DNA of 64,000 nucleotides from Deltaproteobacteria bacterium (GTDB taxonomy: Bacteria; Myxococcota_A; UBA796; SXON01): positions 1 to 64,000 of the forward strand of contig CANLGL010000023.1 in the NCBI GenBank assembly GCA_947490345.1. Direction: 5' to 3'. Shown in pieces: positions 18,449 to 27,010 of this stretch (the first letter of the stretch is position 1; every line of letters begins with the position of its first letter). The notes beneath the pieces were generated by a model. It saw only the letters and a list, made by a program, of their open reading frames with translations. It was not told the origin of the DNA and did not search any database. The position numbers were made by a program, and so were the translations under genes.

Positions 18449-18808
18449 ATGATCCGAATCTCCATCACCGGAATCCTGGTCGTACTCGGTACGGCGCTGC
18501 TTGCGACCGGAATCACCGCGGCCGTTCCAGCGCGTTCGTGGGAGCCCGTGTGTCGGGCCACCAACACCTTCCACGACCCCTGCCAGCGGATGCTGGTCCG
18601 CCTCGAACTGGGCGCCTCCGCGCCCAGCGTGCCCACCGACCGACTGATTGACTGGTGTCGCGACGACGAACTATGCCGAGTGGACGTGCTCAACGGCCGC
18701 CCCGCGGGCGATGCACACGCCGAACGTGCCCTGTGCGAGATGTGGGCGCCGTCGTACCGCCTTGCGTGCGAGCAGGGAATCACCAGCCGGCACGGCGCCG
18801 CGCACTGA
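18449..18808 (+). CDS. Small exported six-cysteine protein, hypothetical
   Basis: This 119-residue protein has an N-terminal signal or membrane helix (ISITGILVVLGTALLATGITAA) and then a short domain with six cysteines (PVCRA, DPCQRM, WCRD, LCRV, LCEM, ACEQ), an even number that would suit three disulfides outside the cytoplasm. I recognise no family. An AT-rich leader with TTGACA precedes it. Its 3' end overlaps the convergent permease gene by about 29 bp. Confidence 0.6.
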   Translation: MIRISITGILVVLGTALLATGITAAVPARSWEPVCRATNTFHDPCQRMLVRLELGASAPSVPTDRLIDWCRDDELCRVDVLNGRPAGDAHAERALCEMWAPSYRLACEQGITSRHGAAH

Positions 18809-19466
18809 CGACGGCGGTCAGGCCGGCCACCAGGACGATGGCCGCTCCCGGCAGCGGGTCACTCCCCCGTCGCAGGACGTCGCCTACAATCCAGGCCGCC
18901 GCGGCGACCAGCACGGTCCAGGGCGTGCGGGAGGAGGCGAACGACGCACCCGTAACGCTGGCCAGAACCAGCAGGAGGGCCGTGCCCGGCCAGTCGGTCG
19001 GCGAGCCCCACGACGCGGTCAGCAGCGCGCCCTGTCCTGGCGGCGCCGCACCAGGGTCCGCAAGCACCGAGCCGTGAACGATCCAGGCGCCCGCGACCCG
19101 CGCGACGTCAACGCGCGGCTGGCAGCCCTGCCCGACGACCATCGCGAGGAGCGCGCATGGCATCGCAACCCACAGTACGCTCATCCGTGCGCGAAGTGGC
19201 GAGACGCCGAGGGTCCCGAGGGCGAGTAGCTCGCCGGAGCGCGAGAGGCGCGCGGAGGTGAGCGCCGCCGCGGCCAACGCCAACGCCGGCGAGAGGAGCG
19301 CCCAGGTGTAGGGCAGCTGGCTGGTCAAGCGTCGAAGCACCTCGGCCGGCGGCTCGTCTGCCGCCTCCGTGGCCACCACAACCGCCAGAAGCCCGACGCC
19401 GCCGAGCTGAAGGAGTAGAAACCCTCGCAGCCAGGCAGCGACCAGCACCCTTCCGAGCGCTGTCAT
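18780..19466 (-). CDS. LptF/LptG-type (YjgP/YjgQ) permease, short form lacking the periplasmic domain
   Basis: This 228-residue protein has about six hydrophobic segments (GFLLLQLGGVGLLAVVVAT, YTWALLSPALALAAAAL, TALLLVLASVTGASF, IVLVAGLTAVVSARRR) and the conserved RLSRSGELLALGTLGVSPLR cytoplasmic loop of LptF/LptG lipopolysaccharide-export permeases. Normal family members have about 360 residues with a beta-jellyroll between TM3 and TM4; here that insert is only about 70 residues (QPRVDVARVAGAWIVHG). It probably pairs with the upstream longer permease, with which it shares a 4-bp overlap (ATGA at 19463-19466). Family assignment is good, subunit identity uncertain. Confidence 0.75.
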   Translation of the reverse strand: MTALGRVLVAAWLRGFLLLQLGGVGLLAVVVATEAADEPPAEVLRRLTSQLPYTWALLSPALALAAAALTSARLSRSGELLALGTLGVSPLRARMSVLWVAMPCALLAMVVGQGCQPRVDVARVAGAWIVHGSVLADPGAAPPGQGALLTASWGSPTDWPGTALLLVLASVTGASFASSRTPWTVLVAAAAWIVGDVLRRGSDPLPGAAIVLVAGLTAVVSARRRAGW

Positions 19467-20437
19467 CGGCGCCAGGCCCACACCGCCACGCCGATGGCGC
19501 CGAACAGCACCAGCGCCGCGCTGCCGAGGAGCCCGGTGACCTGAAGCTGCGTGTCCAGCAGCCGAAAGACCACCCATGTCCCCAAGACCAGCCCTCCGAC
19601 CACGCGGCCCTCGGCCAAACGTCGGCACAATCCCGCCGCCGCGGTGGCCAAAATCGGCAGAATCACAGGAAGGAGCGTACGCTTCCAGAGCGTCCATCGC
19701 TCGTATCGGTCACGACCCAGCGACGCGCTCACCCTGAGGTGGCGCAGGAGGTCAGGGGTGGTGCGCTCGAAGATGTGAACGCGCCCACGCCCGCCGAGCG
19801 CCAGCGGCAAGCTGAGCGCGTCGGCGTGCAGCCGCGCCCCGTCGGCCAGCGCCAGCTCGACGCCGGTGAGCTCCGCGAGCACCCCCCCTTGCCGCGCCGA
19901 CAAAGCCCATCCATCCGCGAGACCGGCGATCCGCCCATCCGTGAATGAAAGTGAACCCGCATCCTCGGCAATCCACCAGGTGCCCACGCGCACGGGCCCG
20001 GCGCTGCCCGGACGAATCGACGTCGCGACATCGACTCGCGTATCCCGCACCAGCGCGCGCGCGACGGGCTCGCCGAAATGGGTGAGCCCGGCCTGGGCGA
20101 CGGCCCAGGGAATCGCGATCAGGCCGCAGAGCAGGGCGAGACGCCACCGGGCGAGTCCGATCGCGGCGAGCGCTGTCAAGGCGCGCTCATCGCGCAGCCG
20201 CGAGACGCCGGCGGCCACCCCAGCCACCACGCCCACCCCGAGCGCGACGGGCAAGACCGAACCCAAAACGCCAACCGTGAGCCGAAACAGCAGCGCCGGT
20301 CCGGGTGCCACGGACAGCACCAGGAGCGCCTGCGCGAGGCTTCCCAACCCGAGGAGCAACACCGCCATCCCGCCGGTCATGAGCGCCGGAGTGACGGTCG
20401 CGCGGACCAAAAGCCGCACCAAGGGGGTTGGGAGCAT
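19463..20437 (-). CDS. LptF/LptG-type permease
   Basis: This 324-residue membrane protein starts with TM helices (MTGGMAVLLLGLGSLAQALLV, LGSVLPVALGVGVVAGVAAG), followed by the LptF/G signature loop (VSRLRDERALTALAAIGLARWR). A periplasmic beta-rich domain covers about residues 130-240 (VRVGTWWIAEDAGSLSFTDG, GVELALADGARLHADALS), and C-terminal TM helices follow. In the Lpt bridge, LptF and LptG with the LptB ATPase extract lipopolysaccharide from the inner membrane; LptB is not in the window. It is the first gene of a two-gene unit and lies 48 bp from the divergent carD. Confidence 0.82.
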   Translation of the reverse strand: MLPTPLVRLLVRATVTPALMTGGMAVLLLGLGSLAQALLVLSVAPGPALLFRLTVGVLGSVLPVALGVGVVAGVAAGVSRLRDERALTALAAIGLARWRLALLCGLIAIPWAVAQAGLTHFGEPVARALVRDTRVDVATSIRPGSAGPVRVGTWWIAEDAGSLSFTDGRIAGLADGWALSARQGGVLAELTGVELALADGARLHADALSLPLALGGRGRVHIFERTTPDLLRHLRVSASLGRDRYERWTLWKRTLLPVILPILATAAAGLCRRLAEGRVVGGLVLGTWVVFRLLDTQLQVTGLLGSAALVLFGAIGVAVWAWRR

Positions 20438-20485
20438 TGAAATCAGGCCATCGACGGGTTAACGGCCGCGGCGTTCGAGGGCAGC

Positions 20486-20989
20486 ATGCAGTTCAATGTG
20501 GGCGACAAAGCGGTCTATCCGGCGCACGGCGTCGGGATCATCCGCGACGTGATCACGATGGAACTGGATGGCGAGAAGCACACCTTCTACGTGCTGAAGA
20601 TCCTCGACAACGGCATGACCATCCGGGTGCCGGTCAACAACGCCCAACAGATCGGCATGCGCACGGTCGTGGGCCTCGGGCAGATCGACAAGGTGTTCGA
20701 CATCCTGCGCGATCGCGATGTCCCGACCGACAACCAGACGTGGAACCGGCGCTACCGCGACTACATGAGCAAGATCAAGACGGGTGACCCGCTGGAAGTG
20801 GCCAAGGTCCTTCGCGATCTCGCCCTGCTGAAGTCCGAAAAGCCGCTGTCCTTCGGCGAGCGCAAGATGTTCGACCAGGCACGAAGCCTGCTCGTCCAGG
20901 AGATCGCCTGCGCGCGCGACCAGAACGAGCAGTCGGTCGGCGCCGAGATCGAGGCCCTGTTCACGACGACCAAGCCCTCAGCGGCGTGA
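20486..20989 (+). CDS. carD: CarD/CdnL-type RNA polymerase-binding transcription regulator
   Basis: This 167-residue protein starts with the CarD/CdnL RNAP-interacting Tudor-like domain (FNVGDKAVYPAHGVGIIRDV, ILDNGMTIRVPVNN, VGLGQI), followed by a helical C-terminal domain (WNRRYRDYMSKIKTGDPLEV, RDLALLKSEKPLSFGERKMF). That is the full layout of CdnL, which stabilises open promoter complexes at rRNA and other primary-sigma promoters by binding the beta subunit. Residues after 160 are a short Ala/Thr tail. ATG at 20486 is preceded by GAGG. cysS and rdgB follow in the same direction, cysS after 24 bp. Confidence 0.92.
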   Translation: MQFNVGDKAVYPAHGVGIIRDVITMELDGEKHTFYVLKILDNGMTIRVPVNNAQQIGMRTVVGLGQIDKVFDILRDRDVPTDNQTWNRRYRDYMSKIKTGDPLEVAKVLRDLALLKSEKPLSFGERKMFDQARSLLVQEIACARDQNEQSVGAEIEALFTTTKPSAA

Positions 20990-21013
20990 TCTGGCCACGT
21001 TGACGGAGCGTCC

Positions 21014-22510
21014 GTGATCCGCATCTACAATACCCTGACCCGCACGACCGAACCCCTCGTCACCAACGAGGCCGGCAAGGTCGGACTCTACGTCTGCGGC
21101 ATGACCGTGTACGACTACTGCCACATCGGCCACGCCCGCGCGATGATGGCGTTCGACGTGGTGGTCCGGCACCTCCGTCGCCGCGGTCAGCAAGTGAACT
21201 TCGTCCGCAACCACACCGACGTCGACGACAAGATCATCAACCGCGCCCGCGAGGCCGACGTCGCTCCGCTGGAGCTGAGCGCCCACTTCATTCGCGAGCT
21301 GGACGCCGATCTCGACTCCGTCGGACTTTTGCGCCCCACCCTGGCGCCGCAGGTCAGTCAGCACATTCCAGAGGTCATCACGATGATCGAGGCGCTCGTC
21401 CGCAAGGGCCACGCCTACAGTGCAGACAACGGTGACGTGTATTTCAGCATCGAGTCGTTTGCCGGATACGGAAAACTCTCGGGCAGGCGCGTCGACGACT
21501 TGCGCGAGGGCGCCCGCGTTGCGGTGGAAGCAAGCAAGCGTCACCCTGGCGACTTCGCCTTGTGGAAGGCCGCGCCGGACGCCGCCGATCTGGGTTGGGA
21601 CGCGCCGTTCGGTCGCGGGCGCCCCGGCTGGCACATCGAGTGCTCGGCGATGGCGGCCCGGCACCTCGGGGACAGCTTCGACATCCATGGCGGCGGCATC
21701 GATCTGGTCTTCCCGCACCACGAAAACGAGATCGCCCAAGCCGAGTGCGCCAGCGGCCACGAGCCCTTCGCGCGCACGTGGATGCACAACGGGCATTTGA
21801 CCCTGGTCGACGCCGGCGGCGATCCGGTCAAGATGTCGAAGTCCCTGGGCAACGTCGTCCAGATCCGCGACATCGTGGCGCGCGTCCCGGCCGAAGCGCT
21901 GCGGTTGATGTACGTCGGAACGCACTACCGCTCGCCGCTGCCGTTTTCGGATGCTGGCCTAGGCGATGCGCTCAGCGTGCTCGACCGGGTGTACCTGGCG
22001 CGGGAAACGCTGGACGACGTCGTCGCCCGCGGGGTCAGCGCGCCGTTGGACGAGTTGCCCGAGACGGCGCGGGAAGCCAACCGGCTGGCGGCAGGCTTCG
22101 TGGAACGCTTCGACCAATCCATGGACGAGGACTTCAACAGCGCTGCCGCCATCGGCCACTTCTTCGAGCTGGTCCGCGCGATCAACCGCTTCGGCAACGA
22201 CAAGAAGGCTCGCGCTCGCGGCGCCGACGCCCTGCGTCCTGCGCTCGCGGCGTTCGATGCGGTGGCGGACGTGTTCGGGATCGCCGCCCTCTCCCCCAAC
22301 GCCTACTTCGACGAAGCCAAGGTCAAGCGCCTGCGCGCGCAGGGTCGCAGCGTCGAGGCCGTGGACACCCTCGTGGCCGAGCGCACCGCGGCGCGCAACG
22401 CCAAGGAGTGGGCCCGGGCAGATGCGCTCCGCGTCGAGCTCGATGCCCAGGGCATCGCGGTGATGGACAGCCCCGGGGGCAGCACCTGGCGCGTACGGGT
22501 GGATGCGTGA
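21014..22510 (+). CDS. cysS: Cysteinyl-tRNA synthetase
   Basis: This class I aminoacyl-tRNA synthetase charges tRNA-Cys with cysteine. It has 498 residues, slightly longer than the E. coli enzyme. The signature elements are present: zinc and active-site Cys in LYVCGMTVYDYCHIGHARA (HIGH motif), the second zinc-site segment (GRPGWHIECSAMAARHLG, DIHGGGIDLVFPHHENEIAQ) and the KMSKS loop (PVKMSKSLGN). The C-terminal DALR domain ends with WARADALRVELDAQGI. The start is GTG at 21014 after a GGAG. The stop overlaps the next start by 4 bp (GTGA), so rdgB is coupled to it. Confidence 0.97.
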   Translation: MIRIYNTLTRTTEPLVTNEAGKVGLYVCGMTVYDYCHIGHARAMMAFDVVVRHLRRRGQQVNFVRNHTDVDDKIINRAREADVAPLELSAHFIRELDADLDSVGLLRPTLAPQVSQHIPEVITMIEALVRKGHAYSADNGDVYFSIESFAGYGKLSGRRVDDLREGARVAVEASKRHPGDFALWKAAPDAADLGWDAPFGRGRPGWHIECSAMAARHLGDSFDIHGGGIDLVFPHHENEIAQAECASGHEPFARTWMHNGHLTLVDAGGDPVKMSKSLGNVVQIRDIVARVPAEALRLMYVGTHYRSPLPFSDAGLGDALSVLDRVYLARETLDDVVARGVSAPLDELPETAREANRLAAGFVERFDQSMDEDFNSAAAIGHFFELVRAINRFGNDKKARARGADALRPALAAFDAVADVFGIAALSPNAYFDEAKVKRLRAQGRSVEAVDTLVAERTAARNAKEWARADALRVELDAQGIAVMDSPGGSTWRVRVDA

Positions 22511-23115
22511 ACGACCGGCCTCCGGTCTCGCTGATCCTCGCTTCCCGCAACGCTCACAAGATCGTCGAGCTCCGACGCATGGTGCCGTGGATCGACTGGC
22601 AGGCGCTCCCCGAGGCGCTCGGCGACCCGCCGGAGACCGGCGACACCTTCGTGCACAACGCGCTTCAGAAGGCCAGGTACGTCTTCGAGAAGACAGGAAG
22701 CTGGGCGCTCGCCGACGACTCCGGGCTCGAGGTCGACGCCCTCGGCGGCCGGCCCGGCGTACACAGCAAACGGTTCAGCGTCGAGGCGAAGGACGAGACC
22801 AACAACTTCCTGCTCCTGCAGAAGATGCGCGGCGTTCGCGACCGGCGTGCGCGTTTTCGCTGTGTGATCGCCGTGGTCGGTCCGGGCGGCGAGGGCTTCG
22901 TGGAGGCCAAGTGCGAGGGGCAGATCGGCAGTGGCCCCCGCGGCTTCAACGGCTTCGGCTACGATCCGCTCTTCTTCCCCTTCCGCACTCCGGGCAAGAG
23001 CATGGGGCAGCTCGACGCGGCCGCCAAGGACGCGAACAGCCACCGCGGCAGGGCGGTGAGGCTGCTGCCGGGACTGCTGGCTACCCTCGGGTTGAGCGCG
23101 ACCGACGGCGGGTGA
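22507..23115 (+). CDS. rdgB: XTP/dITP diphosphatase (RdgB/HAM1 family)
   Basis: This house-cleaning nucleotidase hydrolyses deaminated purine triphosphates (dITP, XTP) to monophosphates. The 202-residue protein shows the family motifs LILASRNAHKIVELR at the N-terminus, TFVHNALQKARY, the signature ALADDSGLEVDALGGRPGVH and GFGYDPLFFP. The start is the GTG overlapping the cysS stop; a longer upstream open frame lies inside cysS and is not protein-like. Residues FVEAKCEG and GQIGSGPRG match the substrate-base pocket region. Confidence 0.95.
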   Translation: MNDRPPVSLILASRNAHKIVELRRMVPWIDWQALPEALGDPPETGDTFVHNALQKARYVFEKTGSWALADDSGLEVDALGGRPGVHSKRFSVEAKDETNNFLLLQKMRGVRDRRARFRCVIAVVGPGGEGFVEAKCEGQIGSGPRGFNGFGYDPLFFPFRTPGKSMGQLDAAAKDANSHRGRAVRLLPGLLATLGLSATDGG

Positions 23116-23192
23116 GTCCGGGGCGATGTGGCTCACTCCGGGCGTCGCTGCCGGGGCAGCGGCTCCACCACATCGCGGCGCGGTCAGCCCAA
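23116..23192. terminator. Nested inverted repeats between convergent rdgB and protease genes
   Basis: A perfect 9-bp inverted repeat (GCGATGTGG at 23123-23131 with CCACATCGC at 23168-23176) encloses a second hairpin (CGCTGC and GCAGCG, 23146-23161). Its position between two convergent stops suits a bidirectional transcription terminator, but there is no U-tract, so it is not a classical intrinsic terminator. Confidence 0.5.
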
Positions 23193-24194
23193 CTATCCTC
23201 GGTCTGAGCACCTCCGCCGCCGACCAACCAGCAGCCAACCACCCACGAACCCGCCAACCGCGCTTCCCGGCGCGGCACTGCACCCCACCAGCGTCACGTC
23301 AGAGACGTCCAGCGGAATCGGCGGCGGCGGCGCCGGCAGGATTCCCGGCTCGTCGCACCAGACCCGGCTGTCGTCGTCGCAACGCGCCTCCATCTCCTCG
23401 GCTACCCAGTCGCGATAGAAGTTCACACGAGTCTCAACGGCGCCGGCGGTCATGCAGTCGTTCTCGTCGTAGGTGTGCGACGCGACGCCCAGCTGCCGAT
23501 ATATCTCGGTCGAATCGGTCTCATACGCCCGAAAGGTGGGACCACCCGAGTCACCGTGGCACTTGCGGGTGGAGTCGCCGTCCTCGCCGACCTGGAATTC
23601 GTAGTCCGCGATCTCCGCCACCGCCTCGACACCCTGCTGCTTGAGCCCGTAGGACAACGGGTCGGCGGGATCGGTCATCCCCCACCCGACGATGACCACC
23701 TCGTCGCCCGACTCCATCTCCGCGTCCTCCTCCGGGGAGGCCAGCACCGCGAGCCGGATGTCGGTGAGGGCCTCGTCCAGGAAGACCAGCGCGATGTCGT
23801 GGTTCTCGGCCAGACCGATGCCGAGCGCATCGATCGACCAGTCGGGATGCATGATCCAGTCCGCCGCGACCACCGCATCGGGCGGGGCGTTTGGCTCGGT
23901 GGAGCCGTCGTACCGGCGGAGGTCCGCCTGCCGCGACCAGTAGAGCGCCTCGAACGCGCCGATATACGCCTCGTCAACACAATGCGCCGCGGTGAGGACC
24001 ACATCAGGGGCGATGAGCGTGGAGCTGCACATGATCGCCGGGGCCATCCCGACAACCTGCGGCACGATTGCCCCCGCCTGCGGCCAGTCTTCCACCTCGG
24101 CATCCTCGCCGTTGATGATCGGCTTCGCCTCCGGCCCCGGGCGGGGCGTCGCGAGCTCGTGCAGCTCGGCGGGCTCGGTCGTGAGGGGAAGCAT
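23193..24194 (-). CDS. Trypsin-like serine protease with MYXO-CTERM-like tail
   Basis: This 333-residue S1-family protease has the complete triad: His in VVLTAAHCVDEA, Asp in ENHDIALVFLDE and Ser in KCHGDSGGPTF. IINGEDAEVEDWPQAGAIVP looks like the activation-site N-terminus after a short propeptide. The last 30 residues (LVGCSAAPGSAVGG, then a hydrophobic stretch and RRRRC) look like a MYXO-CTERM sorting signal, which in myxobacteria targets proteins to the cell surface after export. No signal peptide is evident at ATG 24194, nor just upstream in frame. It is divergent from the invasin-like gene with a 59-bp gap. Confidence 0.85.
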   Translation of the reverse strand: MLPLTTEPAELHELATPRPGPEAKPIINGEDAEVEDWPQAGAIVPQVVGMAPAIMCSSTLIAPDVVLTAAHCVDEAYIGAFEALYWSRQADLRRYDGSTEPNAPPDAVVAADWIMHPDWSIDALGIGLAENHDIALVFLDEALTDIRLAVLASPEEDAEMESGDEVVIVGWGMTDPADPLSYGLKQQGVEAVAEIADYEFQVGEDGDSTRKCHGDSGGPTFRAYETDSTEIYRQLGVASHTYDENDCMTAGAVETRVNFYRDWVAEEMEARCDDDSRVWCDEPGILPAPPPPIPLDVSDVTLVGCSAAPGSAVGGFVGGWLLVGRRRRCSDRG

Positions 24195-24253
24195 AGCCCC
24201 CGAGTATGCACTAGTTCCTACGCGCCGACTACGCTCCGGGCTATCGTTTGACC

Positions 24254-26524
24254 GTGTCGTTCTTCGCCGCGATCGTCGTCCTGTGGACCAGCCTTCCGGC
24301 CCTCGCCGGAACCCTGCTGGTCGCCATGCCGCCGCTGACGGGGGACGGGGAGACCGTCGCGACGGTGCAACTCTGGGTCGACAGCGGCGCGCGCGTGCGG
24401 CCCCACGCCGAGGAGGGGAGGATCGGCGCGGTGCGCTACGAGGCCGGTGGGGTCGTGTCCTTCGCGTATACGCCTCCGGCCGTGACCGAACCACGCACGG
24501 TCACGCTCCGCGTCACCGGCGGAGGCGAGAAGACGACGATCGAGCTGGCGCTGGTCCCCCCCTTCGCAGGCGGGTTGGGCCTGAGCCTGGAGGCGGACGC
24601 GCGAGGGCGGCGCCAGCTTCGGATTCGCCCGCTCAGCCAGACGCCGGTGCGACGCGACGCCCGGCGATTCTTCGCTGCGAGCTCGGTGGGAACGATGTCC
24701 TCGCCAGTTCCGGCCGGGGATGGCACGTGGCTGTCGGCCTGGTCTCCCCCGTCCACCGGCACCCCTGCGCAGGTACTTTTCGCGGCCGCCGATGCCGCAG
24801 CGCCGGACCGCATCTGGGGCTGGGCCAGCGCATCGGGAGACGGCGCGCCCGCAGCCCAGTTGCTCTTCGTGCCGATGCCGCCCCGGCTACCCGCAGACGC
24901 TGGACTCACCCTTCCGGTTCGGTTGCTGTCGCTCTCGGCCACCGGCGAGCTCGAGCTGGTCAGGGCGCCAACGCTCACGGCCTCGTCGGGGTCGATCGAT
25001 CCGGCAAACGCCGAGAAGGCAGCGTGGCAAGCACTGGTTCACCCGGCGCCGAGCCCCGGAGAGCTCACCCTGACCGCCGTCGTCGGCGAGGCACGCGCAC
25101 AGGCTCGCGTCACCTTGGTCCCGGCCCTGCCGACCGTGACGCTCGTCGCTGATCCGCCGACGCACGGAAAGAGCACAAAGAGCATCAAGCTCACGGCGCA
25201 GGTGAAGGACCCCTCCGGCGTAGCCCTCCCGGGCCGTGCGCCGGCGTTCGAGGCGCTGGGCGCGTCGACGTCAAGCTCCGCCCGCGATGGCGGGGACGGC
25301 ACGTACAGCGGGAGTTGGCGGCTCGCGAAGGGCGCCACCGAAGCGCGTTTCCTCGCGCGTCCGACCGTCGATCTCTCGGCTTTGTCCGTCGCCCACCTGC
25401 TGGCCTGGACGAGCGACGCTTCGGTCCCCGCGGACGGCAAGTCCACCCTTGACGTCCTCGTCGTCGGGGTGGACGCCTATGGGCTGCCGGTGCCGAACGT
25501 CGATTTGCGTCTCGCGGCCCCGCGTGGCGATGGCGGTGTTGCCCCTGGGGCCCGTACCGACGCGCGCGGCATCGCGAAGGTTCGTTATGGAGCAGGGACC
25601 ACCCCGGGCCTGGGCACGATTCGAATCGAGGGCGCCGGGCTCGTCAGCGAGGTGCCGGTGTGGCAGACCAGCGTAGCGCCCGCGCCCGCGCTCACCAGCC
25701 CCGGTGACCCGGCCTGGAGTCGACTGCTTTCCCGGTGGCGCGCGGCCATGCCCACGTTGCGCGTGGGTCCGGAGCCCGAGGTCGTCGCGGCGGGGCCAGC
25801 CTTCGACCCGCAGCCGACCCGCAGCTTCCGGCGGCCGGCTGGCGTCCCGCCAGCGCGCACCGGCGCGACCGCCAATGCCCGCGCTGCGCTCACGCTCGCG
25901 CTCACGACGGGTCAAGGGGAGCAGGACAGCAACGGCGGCGGCCATCTGCTCGATGACGTCGACATCGCCGAGCACGGTGCCGCCGGGGTGGAACTGGACG
26001 GAACCTGGTACGGTATGAGGGTGGGCTCGGGGCGCGTCGGCGTCGCCGGCGCCCTCCGCCACCTGTTCGACGAAGTCGACACCGAAGCGGTCCAGGGCGC
26101 CGCAGGCCAGACCGATTTCGGGGTCGAGGCCGTCTACCGCCATCCCGTCGTCGGCCCGGTGGACATGCAGGCCGGCCTCGGCCTCCATGTCGCCAACGCC
26201 TGGCTGTTCCGCTATGCCGACACCACCGATGCGGAAGCGGCCCTGCTCGCCTACCCGCTGGCCGGTGTCAGGGTGTCGGTGGCGGGCATCTACGAAGCCG
26301 GCGACGACTGGCTGTCGCTGGAACTCTCGGAGCGCTTTCTGCCGTTTCCCGTCGCCACCGAGGCCGTGCTTGCCTACGACCGTCGCCTTTTTTCGGCGCT
26401 CACCCTCCGGGGCGCGCTGGGGCTGGAGGGGAGGTCGTTGGCCTTCGAGGCGGACGAGGACGGCGAGGCGCGGGTGACGACGGCCCGCACCTGGTTTCGG
26501 CTCGGCGTCGGCGCCGCGTGGTGA
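24254..26524 (+). CDS. Invasin-like outer-membrane protein (Ig-like repeats, C-terminal beta-barrel)
   Basis: This 756-residue exported protein has a signal peptide (FFAAIVVLWTSLPALAG). The middle holds bacterial Ig-like/invasin-type modules (TVTLVADPPTHGKSTKSIKL, WTSDASVPADGKSTLDVLVV, YGLPVPNVDLRL, GARTDARGIAKVRY). From about residue 570 to the end there are alternating hydrophobic strands typical of an outer-membrane barrel (FGVEAVYRHPVVGPVDMQAG, RLFSALTLRGALGLEG), ending in TWFRLGVGAAW with a terminal aromatic residue. This is inverted relative to intimin/invasin, where the barrel is N-terminal. The role may be surface display or adhesion; this is inference. GTG at 24254 is chosen; TTG at 24248 is the alternative. 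Confidence 0.72.
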   Translation: MSFFAAIVVLWTSLPALAGTLLVAMPPLTGDGETVATVQLWVDSGARVRPHAEEGRIGAVRYEAGGVVSFAYTPPAVTEPRTVTLRVTGGGEKTTIELALVPPFAGGLGLSLEADARGRRQLRIRPLSQTPVRRDARRFFAASSVGTMSSPVPAGDGTWLSAWSPPSTGTPAQVLFAAADAAAPDRIWGWASASGDGAPAAQLLFVPMPPRLPADAGLTLPVRLLSLSATGELELVRAPTLTASSGSIDPANAEKAAWQALVHPAPSPGELTLTAVVGEARAQARVTLVPALPTVTLVADPPTHGKSTKSIKLTAQVKDPSGVALPGRAPAFEALGASTSSSARDGGDGTYSGSWRLAKGATEARFLARPTVDLSALSVAHLLAWTSDASVPADGKSTLDVLVVGVDAYGLPVPNVDLRLAAPRGDGGVAPGARTDARGIAKVRYGAGTTPGLGTIRIEGAGLVSEVPVWQTSVAPAPALTSPGDPAWSRLLSRWRAAMPTLRVGPEPEVVAAGPAFDPQPTRSFRRPAGVPPARTGATANARAALTLALTTGQGEQDSNGGGHLLDDVDIAEHGAAGVELDGTWYGMRVGSGRVGVAGALRHLFDEVDTEAVQGAAGQTDFGVEAVYRHPVVGPVDMQAGLGLHVANAWLFRYADTTDAEAALLAYPLAGVRVSVAGIYEAGDDWLSLELSERFLPFPVATEAVLAYDRRLFSALTLRGALGLEGRSLAFEADEDGEARVTTARTWFRLGVGAAW

Positions 26525-26527
26525 GGC

Positions 26528-27010
26528 TCAGGCCCCCCCGTCCCCACAAGCGTCCAACCCCCAGGCGATGGTCTCGCGGACGCGCTCGTTGGTCCGCCGC
26601 ACCTTCACGGCCATATCGGTCAAGAGCACGCGCGCGACATGGGCGAAGAGCGGCCGATCGCTGACGAGCATGCGCCGGAAGCGGTCGGCGGCGAGCTCGA
26701 TCACCACGCCGTCTTCCTCGGCGATCACCGTGGCCGTGGCGGTTTGTCCGTCCACGAGATCGATCTCGCCGAGGTGGTCACCGGGGCCGACACGCGCCAC
26801 CAGCGCCTCGGTCACGCCGACGACACCCTTGCACACCACCACGCGGCCGCTGGCAACGACGTAGAGCCGCGCGCTCTCCTCGTCCTCGCGCAAGAGCACC
26901 TCGCCCGCGGTCGTCGGGCGCAGCACGAACCACTCCGCGAGCTGCGCCAGGACTGGCTGCGGGAGCGTTCCAAACAGGACACTGGCGCGCAGCGCGGCAA
27001 CGACAGTCAT
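26528..27010 (-). CDS. Cyclic nucleotide-binding domain protein
   Basis: This 160-residue protein is a single cNMP-binding (CAP_ED) fold: AEWFVLRPTTAGEVLLREDEE, ARLYVVASGRVVVC, then the phosphate-binding-cassette-like GDHLGEIDLVDGQTATATVIA and a closing helical part (HVARVLLTDMAVKVRRTNER). The cassette lacks the usual R-A-A-S, having GQTATAT, so cAMP binding is uncertain. No DNA-binding domain follows. It overlaps the stop of its upstream neighbour by one base (TGATG), so the two paralogues are translated together, and both lie 3' of a degenerate signalling kinase. Confidence 0.85.
   Translation of the reverse strand: MTVVAALRASVLFGTLPQPVLAQLAEWFVLRPTTAGEVLLREDEESARLYVVASGRVVVCKGVVGVTEALVARVGPGDHLGEIDLVDGQTATATVIAEEDGVVIELAADRFRRMLVSDRPLFAHVARVLLTDMAVKVRRTNERVRETIAWGLDACGDGGA

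Noticed and set aside
21562-22506. Upstream 315-codon extension of rdgB
   Set aside because: It lies wholly inside cysS in another frame; the GTG at the cysS stop gives a standard RdgB length.
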